Assembly (NCBI GenBank): GCA_001940645.1
Contig: MDVS01000044.1
Span: 31,506-95,505, forward strand
Reading direction: 5' to 3'
Length of the DNA: 64,000 bases
Source: Candidatus Heimdallarchaeota archaeon LC_3
GTDB taxonomy: Archaea > Asgardarchaeota > Heimdallarchaeia > Hodarchaeales > LC-3
The notes under the pieces are model-generated. The model did no database searches. It had not been told where the DNA came from and was given only the letters and a program-made list of their open reading frames with translations. Both the position numbers and the translations under genes were made by a program. Positions 57,401-64,000 of this stretch are shown here, piece after piece. The first letter of the stretch is position 1; each line of letters opens with the position of its first letter.

Positions 57401-57912
57401 TTTTCAAATTTTGTGTTGAATTTCTTCTCCATACGTTCCATCAATTTGTTTAAGCGTTTTGCAGGCTCAAAGACTTGACGACAGACTAAACCAATTTTTG
57501 AGTATTCTTCTTTAGGAAAGACCCAAGAATACCCATATGGAGTCAATTCATGATCAAAATAAAAGTCCATTGTTTCTGAATGTTTCCCTTTAACTACATA
57601 TTCAACGGCATGAACGTATTTTGTAGGTAATTTCATATTATGAGAGCGACCTATGCGACCTGCTGGTCCATCAGCAGCAACAATAACTTTCCCTTTAACC
57701 GAGTAAGGTGCATTCCCTTCAGGTGTTCTAACAGTGACTTCAATACCTTGTCTATTAATGGAAACATTAGTAACTTTCGATTTTGTTCGTATTTCTGCAC
57801 CTTTGTCTACAGCTTGATTTGCAAACATTTGATCAAATTTAGTTCGGTTCAACAATATAGTTGAGAAGCCACTAAGCATGGTGTATTGATCCCATGCTTT
57901 TTGACCTGCAAA
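57400..57912 (-). pseudogene. Geranylgeranyl reductase family internal fragment
   Basis: In the leftward direction AGQKAWDQYTMLSGFSTILL and then NRTKFDQMFANQAVDKGAEI are followed by VIVAADGPAGRIGRSHNM and PYGYSWVFPKEEYSKIG. This order matches FAD-dependent geranylgeranyl reductases, which saturate archaeal lipid chains. Both the N-terminal FAD-binding loop and the C-terminal part are absent, so this is a displaced fragment joined tail to tail with the kinase piece. Confidence 0.75.
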
Positions 57913-57914
57913 AT

Positions 57915-57948
57915 AAAATTTCTGCTTAGATAAAATTTCTGCTTAGAT
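57915..57948. repeat. 17-bp tandem duplication at the reductase fragment edge
   Basis: aaaatttctgcttagat is repeated exactly at 57915-57931 and 57932-57948. It marks the outer end of the reductase fragment, as a small slippage or rejoining event would. Confidence 0.85.
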
Positions 57949-58018
57949 AAATGAATATCAAAAATTCCAATAATTTATAAAATATCATGAATTTACTAAT
58001 TAAAAAGGGTAAGTAAGA

Positions 58019-58960
58019 ATGGATGAGCCAACATTAAAAAGACTAGCTTTTATTAAATTCATTTTTAGAACAGGGGTAGAATTTTCATCTAAATTAACTC
58101 CTTACAACTCCATTTCGCTATTACATTTTCATGATAGTATTGAAATGTTTTTAAAATTATCAATTGATTATAATGGCGATTTTTCTACAATTTCTAAAGA
58201 TTTAGGAATTCCTAAACTTATGGAAAAAATAGATGAGAAAATTAAAGAAAATGATCCAACTAGTTCTTTAAGTTATTCCGGACTAATGACATTAAATTCA
58301 GCAAGAAATAAATTCAAACACACTGGAATGATTCCAGCATCTATTGATATTGAAACTTATAGGAGTAATGCTAGTACTTTTTTTTTGGAAAATTGTAAAA
58401 TTCTGTTTTCTATTGAGTTTTCGGAAATATCGATGGCTCATTTAATTTTTAATGAAGAAATTAGGAATGAAATAAATGATGCAGAAGAAAAATTTAATAA
58501 TTCACTTGTAGATGAAGCTCTTGAAAAATTAGCAATGGGATTTGCTATAGCATTAATATTGTTTAATGAGAAGAAAAAATTATTTGGATTTTATTCTTCT
58601 ACCAATTCAGTGTCAATTTCTTGGGATTATGATAATAAAGAGTTAGATTTACATGATTTAGAAAGTTTTTCAGATGATGTACATGTCGAGTTCGAAAATA
58701 TTTATGAAATCCTTAATATTTTCTTATTAAATTTAGATTATCCGTCATATTACAAATTTAAATATGTCACACCAGAAATTACATATCATAGAAGAGAAAA
58801 GAAGTTTATAACAAAAGTTAAGAATTGGGAAATTCCTCCGGATGACTCAGATTTCCAATTTTGTATTAGTTTTGTTATAGATGCAATAATAAAAATAGAA
58901 AATTCATTAAAGAGTTTTGAAAAACTTCCTAAATTAAAAAGCCGTATTCTAGATTTTTGA
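58019..58960 (+). CDS. HEPN-like protein
   Basis: 313 residues, helical. ARNKFKHTGMIP (about 98) is a RxxxxH motif of HEPN type, after a helix SLSYSGLMTLNSARNKFKH. The second half (about 150-300) is also helical, with Asp/Glu-rich segments. HEPN domains are often RNA-cutting and come from toxin-antitoxin, abortive-infection or CRISPR-associated systems. A aagggtaag ribosome-binding site precedes the ATG. No partner gene was identified. Confidence 0.6.
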   Translation: MDEPTLKRLAFIKFIFRTGVEFSSKLTPYNSISLLHFHDSIEMFLKLSIDYNGDFSTISKDLGIPKLMEKIDEKIKENDPTSSLSYSGLMTLNSARNKFKHTGMIPASIDIETYRSNASTFFLENCKILFSIEFSEISMAHLIFNEEIRNEINDAEEKFNNSLVDEALEKLAMGFAIALILFNEKKKLFGFYSSTNSVSISWDYDNKELDLHDLESFSDDVHVEFENIYEILNIFLLNLDYPSYYKFKYVTPEITYHRREKKFITKVKNWEIPPDDSDFQFCISFVIDAIIKIENSLKSFEKLPKLKSRILDF

Positions 58961-59059
58961 TTAATAAAATACAGCTGATCAAGGTGATAACATAAGCATT
59001 AGAGCATTAGTATAGTATTAATAGAATACTAATTATACTTCGGTGAAAAAGATGTCATT

Positions 59060-59374
59060 ATGACAATTACCGTTGCGGCTCATGAATTTGATGGACCTTT
59101 TGAAAGTACTTCGGATTTAAAGAATAGAATCGGTGTATACATTATTTATAAAAAAAAAATTAGTGATGGAAAATTTATCCGGAAATATGTTGGTTATTCC
59201 GAAAATGTAAGAGATAGAGTTGAAGATCCCAAGCATCTTAAGAGAGATTGTTGGGAGAGAGAAACAAATAATCAACCCTACTACGCAGTTCACTATTTTT
59301 CAAAAGAACAACAGGCAAGAGATCTGGAAACAGAGTTAATTAATGAAAAAAATACACCTTGTAATGATACTTAA
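59060..59374 (+). CDS. GIY-YIG nuclease-like protein
   Basis: 104 residues. GVYIIYKK (GIY motif) and KYVGYSENVRDRVED (YIG motif and the catalytic Arg) are followed by the metal-binding Glu region DLETELI and a final Asn. The domain is complete but alone. Such single-domain nucleases are found in mobile elements and repair systems. No partner is adjacent. Confidence 0.7.
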   Translation: MTITVAAHEFDGPFESTSDLKNRIGVYIIYKKKISDGKFIRKYVGYSENVRDRVEDPKHLKRDCWERETNNQPYYAVHYFSKEQQARDLETELINEKNTPCNDT

Positions 59375-59465
59375 AGATCACCAGAACTAACTCTAGGAGT
59401 TGAAGATTATCAATACTTACAAAAATTAATCTTTAGGTGAATCAATAATTTAAAAAGTCATTGAA

Positions 59466-59678
59466 TTGCTGAAAAAGATATCTAATAAAGAAAAAATTGA
59501 TGAACCCACTTCTAATTTAGATCAGGACAATATAGAAAAATTACTGAATCTAATCAAATTAATTACAGAAAAGGAAAATAAACCAGGGGTAATAATGACT
59601 ACACACGACGATTATATCGGTCAATTTGCTGATCATTGTTTCTTATTAAAAAAAGGAAGATTATTTGAAAATTACTAG
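59466..59678 (+). pseudogene. C-terminal fragment of an ABC ATPase
   Basis: DEPTSNLDQDNIEKLLNLI carries Walker B and the D loop, followed by IMTTHDDYIGQFADH (switch His) and a LLKKGRLF end. Walker A and the signature are absent. It is the truncated end of an ABC protein, probably LolD/MacB-like or a lipoprotein exporter. Confidence 0.65.
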
Positions 59679-59729
59679 TTTTTTTTTTTATTTTTATTTC
59701 TTCCATTTGCTCTATATACAAAAATAGTT

Positions 59730-60059
59730 TTATCTTTCATTATCCAATTTTTGTTGATATAATTCTATTATTGCATTTTCTCCTTCACCTTTAACTATAT
59801 GATTTGATTTTATGGTTTTAGACATTCTTTCATTTGAATGCGTCGCTTCCCAGTCCCCAATTAATGAAATAACATTATTTGGCAAATTGTCAATAACTTC
59901 TTGGACATAAGAAATCCGAGACTTGTAATCATATATATGAATAGTTAACTCGCTAACGCTACATGCACCGAGTTCAGCCCTTCGGGGGGATTGAATGAAA
60001 TCTTTCAATAATAATAGTACTTTTCTTTTTCCATTTGTTTTATTACTGTAATAGATCAT
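59730..60059 (-). CDS. Small protein of unknown function with a GC-rich patch
   Basis: 109 residues. A short block near 59955-59995 is much richer in G and C than its surroundings and encodes SPRRAELGACSVSELTIH. The rest is AT-rich and helical. The composition shift may be an insertion. Not recognised. Confidence 0.45.
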   Translation of the reverse strand: MIYYSNKTNGKRKVLLLLKDFIQSPRRAELGACSVSELTIHIYDYKSRISYVQEVIDNLPNNVISLIGDWEATHSNERMSKTIKSNHIVKGEGENAIIELYQQKLDNER

Positions 60060-60146
60060 TTAGTGCCTTTTTCATGTTATTTGTTTTAAGTAGTTTGATG
60101 AATATTTAAAAGATATTTCAAAAATTATAACAAAAGTGATCAAAAA

Positions 60147-60743
60147 ATGTCAAATAATAATTTAAGTAATACTAAGGAAAAAAAAGATCCTATAAGTCAA
60201 ATTGCTTCTAAAGAAACCAATACTGAATCTAAAACTCCATCAAATACCGACAATAATAAATATAATGAAACAGATTATGAAAGAATATCAAAATTTTTAG
60301 AAAAACTATTAATCACTATATTCGGAAGTAGCGGTCTAATTATTGGATTTTCGTTATTAAGAACTCAACCTTTTAATGAAAAAGCCCTTATTGGAATAAT
60401 GACACTTATTTTTTCCGGTTTAATTATTTTAGTCCTAATGTGGGCTCTTGCCTTTTTTAAGAGTTATGAAAACATTAATGAAAATGGAATACGGTCGCTT
60501 GTAATTTTTTCAATTCTTTTATTTTTTGTCTCATTAATTTATTTTTTGTCAGCTATTACAGGAATTGGAATCGAAATCCTAAGTTTTTTATTTTTAGTTC
60601 AAAGTATAACATTACTAGGAATGACGATTATTATTTTTTTAATATTTTGGATAGGATTCCATTTTTTTAAAATAATACCTTCCCTTATAAATAGATTTAA
60701 ATCTTTCCTTGAGAAAATACCTTTGATCAATAAATTGGTATAA
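60147..60743 (+). CDS. Four-helix membrane protein, unknown
   Basis: 198 residues. A polar, Asn/Ser/Lys-rich N-terminal region (1-45) is followed by four hydrophobic segments (about 55-72, 85-105, 118-138, 145-172). It stands 46 bp before a HEPN-like gene on the same strand. Membrane proteins paired with HEPN-type genes exist in defence systems, but this is a guess. Confidence 0.6.
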   Translation: MSNNNLSNTKEKKDPISQIASKETNTESKTPSNTDNNKYNETDYERISKFLEKLLITIFGSSGLIIGFSLLRTQPFNEKALIGIMTLIFSGLIILVLMWALAFFKSYENINENGIRSLVIFSILLFFVSLIYFLSAITGIGIEILSFLFLVQSITLLGMTIIIFLIFWIGFHFFKIIPSLINRFKSFLEKIPLINKLV

Positions 60744-60789
60744 AATACGTTTGGACATAATTCGATTTATTATTAGGTTCTGATTTATC

Positions 60790-61263
60790 TTGAAATATTT
60801 TTTTGACGGAAGACCTTCTGAACAAGTATTAAGAGATAATTATTTGAAAAAACTTGAAATTATTTTTAAAGATTTCCATATTCCAGAAAAAGAATATATT
60901 CTAGATAAAAAGTTTTTCATAGATAACGATCTTTTTACAAAATATGATTTTAATATCGATTCTAGAATAAAATTAGCGGTAGAATCATTCTTCAATGCAA
61001 TATATAATGATCAAAGAAAAACTGCAATTAGAAACTTAGGAGATGTTCTAGAATATCTAAAAAATATCGTAGATATAAAAAAATTGCCAGGAAAGGCCAA
61101 TTCTGATTTGTTTAATATTTTGAATAATTTTGATATTAGACATAATAATTTAGAACAGAAATCCGATTTTGAGAAAGAAATTTGGTATGAATGGTTATTT
61201 TATATTCTTTTACATTCGATATTTGCCTTAATTCAACTTAATAAGAAAATAATGACTTTATAA
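60790..61263 (+). CDS. HEPN-like protein, 157 residues
   Basis: From a TTG at 60790. The middle has LGDVLEYLKNIVDIKKL and the C-terminal half NNFDIRHNNLEQ, which resembles the RHxN-type histidine region of AbiJ-like or HEPN abortive-infection proteins. Start selection is weak because there is no clear ribosome-binding site. It may pair with the membrane protein upstream. Confidence 0.5.
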   Translation: MKYFFDGRPSEQVLRDNYLKKLEIIFKDFHIPEKEYILDKKFFIDNDLFTKYDFNIDSRIKLAVESFFNAIYNDQRKTAIRNLGDVLEYLKNIVDIKKLPGKANSDLFNILNNFDIRHNNLEQKSDFEKEIWYEWLFYILLHSIFALIQLNKKIMTL

Positions 61264-61307
61264 CCAGAGAGAAGGAATCATTTTTACTAAGAGTTAGAAT
61301 TGAAGTA

Positions 61308-62021
61308 GTGCAAAGCAATAAAGAAACGAATAGCATTAGTTGATTCCGAAAATATTCCAGGACATGAACGGTCTCTTCAATCTAAAATTTTTGTTCGACC
61401 AACATTTAGAATGGGCATTGGTGACAAAGAAAACACAGGAATTATTATCTTACCATCAGAAGAGTTGACTTTAAAAGAGACCATGGGATTAATCTATGCA
61501 CCATCTAAATACGGATTTTTTTTACTGGGATGCTGATTTTTCTAGCTCCACTTGTCCAAGCAAATCAAATATTTGGATTAGTGCATTTATACTTCTTATT
61601 GGAATCATTATTATTCCTTTTTCCTTCACAGGAAGATTATCGATTCATCATTAATACTTTAATGACCAGTTCCACTGTTTCTCCTATGTATTTCTTATGG
61701 GGAATACTGGTGTTTATCATATCGTCGTATTCACAAATATCATTTTATGATCCATTAGGTTTTCCACCCTACTGGTATGTCGATGTGATGAGAATAGCAC
61801 TATCAGCTACAATGATCTATTATTTAGGGTTATTAACAATAATCGGCTTTGTAGGACCAGATGTCACACTTAAAACACAACGAGACACGTTCTGGCTAAC
61901 TGATCAGACCAGACAATGGAAACGGAAACAGCAAGACCAATTGATGCACACTTCTCAGCAACGACAGAATGAACAGCTACTTGCCACAATTCTAACTGAC
62001 GAGGAGGAGGAGATTTATTGA
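61308..62021 (+). pseudogene. Membrane protein interrupted by a homopolymer frameshift
   Basis: A first frame (from about 61308) reads RIALVDSENIPGHERSLQSK and SEELTLKETMGLIYAPSKYG and stops at about 61532. It runs into a T8 tract at 61513-61520, and a +1 or -1 shift leads into the second frame (IFFTGMLIFLAPLVQANQIF) that goes on to 62021 with four membrane helices and a charged tail. The N terminus is truncated by an upstream stop. The family is unknown. Confidence 0.5.
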
Positions 62022-62054
62022 GTGATCTGATAGATGATAATTTGACAAGAAGGG

Positions 62055-62229
62055 TCATACTGAGAATCTTACTTTAAGGGATTGCTCAAAATCTTCATTG
62101 ACTAATAATGCCAAGGCGTGCTTATTTAATTTGAAATGGACGAAACGACCGGTAAATCTGCTTAATTCAATAGTGTGTGAATAAAAATCGAACGTTATTG
62201 ATTCTTTCTCTTTCTGGGGATCAGATAGT
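62055..62229 (-). pseudogene. Gene fragment without a start codon
   Basis: The complement reads SITFDFYSHTIELSRFTGR and FVHFKLNKHALALLVNEDFE with a stop at 62055, and no initiation codon before an upstream stop. Coherent composition suggests a decayed gene. The rest of 62022-62388 holds a probable promoter for the cupredoxin gene. Confidence 0.35.
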
Positions 62230-62330
62230 TAAATAGATCCCCCTCCTTTTCCTTTATTTATAAGCATTTCAATAGAAAAAGGATCTTTAACAATCATTTC
62301 AAGTTCAATAATTATTGTATCAGAAAAAAT

Positions 62331-62340
62331 TTATATAAAT
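62331..62340 (+). promoter_or_regulatory. Probable TATA box of the cupredoxin gene
   Basis: ttatataaat at 62331-62340 follows a purine-rich aaaaaa as an archaeal BRE would. It is about 50 bp before the ATG, giving a leader of about 25 bp that includes a gaggaa ribosome-binding site at 62374-62380. Confidence 0.5.
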
Positions 62341-62388
62341 GTCGTTTATACAATATTCCTCAAGCTGAAATTTTATGAGGAAACTAAA

Positions 62389-62958
62389 ATGAAAAAATAT
62401 TCTCTAAGAACAGGATTAGTATTTGTATTATTCATAGTGATGAATACATTCCTTATTTCTAATACTGCTATTTCTGAAATTCAATCTCCTACTCAAACTG
62501 AAACAATCTATATAGCAGCAGCACCAGGCACAAAATTTAATGTGACTGAAGTTGCTCTAGAGAAAAACACTCAATATGAGATTGTTTTCGTCAATGCTCT
62601 AGTAGGCGAACCCCACAATTTAGTTATTGTTAAAAACGATACTTATGCTAACTCCGATTCTATTGGTACAGTTGATAAAATTGCTACTCTTGGACCTGAA
62701 CCTGCTGATTTTACTCAACCTGGTACTGTTGAAGGAAGAACTTGGTCTTATACTTGGACCACTCCAGACACCGATTCCTGGGTTATCTTTGCATGTTCTT
62801 TTGTAGGACACTTTCCAACCATGAATGGTTATTTCAAGATAGGTAATCCTGCTGAAGCTGATAAACCAAAAGCTCCTGCGGCTGGACCTGGATTTGAATT
62901 AGTAGTTGGTCTTATTGCTGTTCTTGGATTAGCTGGATATAGAATGAAAAGAAATTAG
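62389..62958 (+). CDS. Secreted type 1 copper protein (cupredoxin) with a PGF-CTERM-like tail
   Basis: 189 residues. A signal peptide (about 1-30) is followed by a single cupredoxin domain (40-150). The ligands are present: His76 in EPHNLVIV, and Cys136, His141 and Met145 in FACSFVGHFPTMNGYF, the Cx4Hx3M pattern of plastocyanin-like sites. The C terminus has a spacer, then PGFELVVGLIAVLGLAGYRM and basic residues, as in PGF-CTERM sorting signals processed by archaeosortases. It likely moves electrons at the outer surface. A clear promoter precedes it. Confidence 0.88.
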   Translation: MKKYSLRTGLVFVLFIVMNTFLISNTAISEIQSPTQTETIYIAAAPGTKFNVTEVALEKNTQYEIVFVNALVGEPHNLVIVKNDTYANSDSIGTVDKIATLGPEPADFTQPGTVEGRTWSYTWTTPDTDSWVIFACSFVGHFPTMNGYFKIGNPAEADKPKAPAAGPGFELVVGLIAVLGLAGYRMKRN

Positions 62959-62972
62959 TAAATCGTTTCTTC

Positions 62973-63616
62973 TCATATATCTGTTTTCATTAAAGCATGA
63001 AAAACTACCAATCCTGATTTCAGACGATAGCTTTTATTATTGTATTTTATACTATAAGTCCTAATAATATCTTCTCGATGAACTTTAAATCCATTTTCAT
63101 GACATAATTTAATTATAAATTCGATACTTTGAGCATCAGCAATTCTCCTACATAAGAATGCTGGATCATTACGTAATGACTCCGGAAGGGAATCTATTGT
63201 AAACTCGTCAGCAATGACTAGAATTCCACCGATTTTTAAAATCGTTCGAACTTGTTGAAAGAAATCTATTTTTTTCGATAAGAGGTTAAAGACATTGTTC
63301 ACCAAAATCAGATCTTGAGATTTATCCTTAATTAATCTTAAATTACCAGCTTGATGAAAAACAGCATTAGAAATATTCAGCTTTTGAGCGGTTTTTTTGC
63401 ATAGTCCACCATTTCTGGAGTAACATCAATGCCAGTTATGTGACCAGGAGCTATTAATGGAGCTATCTGAAAAGCATCATGACCTGTGCCGCTACCAAAA
63501 TCAATCACAGACATCCCCGAATGCAGGTAATCAAATTTTTCTAAATATTTTACTAGGTCGAAAATAGTGATACACAATATCTCTTTGAAAATCTCATCAT
63601 TCTTTTCTTTCCTCAA
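62973..63616 (-). pseudogene. Class I SAM-dependent methyltransferase with a one-base frameshift
   Basis: The first part (from TTG 63616) reads VIDFGSGTGHDAFQIAPLI and GHITGIDVTPEMVDYAKK, the motif I and post-I of UbiE/ArsM-like methyltransferases. At a T7 tract in the plus strand (63392-63398) the frame is lost; one added base restores DYAKKTAQKLNIS and then joins the second frame, which ends at 62973 (ILKIGGILVIADEF). So one gene is split by a missing base in a homopolymer. A sequencing error is plausible. Confidence 0.75.
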
Positions 63617-64000
63617 CCAGAACTACTCGGCTGAAAAAAATAATTAACTATACTTTTAATTATCCCTTCTTTTGTTAAAAGTTGTTGGTAATTCTTAATG
63701 ATTGAATATATTTTCAATATCTATCGTTTTTAGAAAATTTTCTTGTTTAATTGTTTTTTGTGTAAAAAATATGATTTTGCAACAAAAGTTTGTTTAAATT
63801 ACGATTTACCATTAGAATAATTTGAATGAGAAGAAACAGAGCATTTATTAGGTATATTATTAATTTCTTTACAAATTTTGATTTTTAACATTTAATTTAA
63901 AGTTTTTGTTATCTATTTATATATAGCATTAGAAAGAAAAGCAATTTAATCCAGTATGGAATTTAATTCTTATTTAAGGTATTAAAAGTGAGTGGAGAAA
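63617..64000. other. Region without a gene, 384 bp
   Basis: AT-rich, no open frame of note. A GTG in a aaagtgagtggag context at about 63984-63997 might start a rightward gene that leaves the window. Confidence 0.4.

Noticed and set aside
57148..57879. A single 243-residue leftward reductase protein
   Set aside because: Its last 80 residues are the antisense of the kinase fragment, so it is an artefact of the junction.
59466..59678. A functional ABC transporter ATPase
   Set aside because: Walker A and the signature motif are absent and there is no permease gene.
59955..59995. Possible CRISPR repeat, because of a hairpin-like GC-rich block and an attgaatgaaa end
   Set aside because: Only a single copy is present and no spacer array or cas gene is near.
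1..64000. tRNA or rRNA genes
   Set aside because: Reading for T-loop-like motifs and stems revealed no convincing candidate; a covariance-model search would settle it.

Overview
The window is AT-rich DNA from an archaeon that most resembles an Asgard archaeon (Promethearchaeota). Evidence: an RNA polymerase Rpo5/Rpb5 that carries an upstream domain as in eukaryotes, an MglA/Arf-like small GTPase, a large WD40 protein, NIP7-, Tsr3- and AK6/Fap7-like ribosome maturation factors, an eIF1A with a lysine/glycine tail, a type II (archaeal) GAPDH, and a complete archaeal-type anhydromevalonate-phosphate cluster. Bacterial-type GrpE/DnaK is present, as in many archaea. Placement below Asgard level cannot be made from the sequence alone. 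Several genes start with TTG or GTG behind a Shine-Dalgarno-like GAGG/GGAG.

Region 1 (1-30.7 kb) is core chromosome: an RNB-family ribonuclease (cut by the window edge), a small GTPase, a PRPP-synthetase-like enzyme, grpE-dnaK, GAPDH, a coiled-coil protein, a nitrilase-fold amidase, Rpo5, a transglutaminase-like membrane protein lacking the expected cysteine, topoisomerase IA, an AK6-like kinase, and the isoprenoid operon UbiD-like decarboxylase / phosphomevalonate dehydratase large and small subunits / mevalonate kinase. Then come eIF1A, a WD40 protein, an NSUN-type RNA methyltransferase with NIP7, a FKBP isomerase and Tsr3. Translation and rRNA maturation dominate the second half.

Region 2 (30.8-46 kb) is a decaying accessory zone: remnants of at least three transposases, a metzincin-type surface protein without its N terminus, large secreted proteins, HEPN-type proteins, an AlbA_2/Schlafen-like protein, duplicated small genes, and several genes broken by a stop codon or frameshift.

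Region 3 (46.1-50.6 kb) is a compact ten-gene minus-strand operon with virus or plasmid character: a TopoVI-A/Spo11-like protein with no B subunit nearby, an orphan cytosine-C5 methyltransferase, an ASCH-domain protein and several small zinc-binding or unknown proteins. A 12-bp direct repeat lies upstream, next to a divergent membrane-protein gene. This is the best candidate for an undescribed system.

Region 4 (50.8-64 kb) mixes one core gene (pyrE) with accessory genes: proteins of unknown function, a truncated protein kinase joined tail to tail to an inverted geranylgeranyl-reductase fragment, HEPN-like proteins, a GIY-YIG domain protein, an ABC ATPase fragment, a cupredoxin with a PGF-CTERM-like tail, and a methyltransferase broken by a one-base homopolymer frameshift. 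I saw no tRNA, rRNA or CRISPR array.
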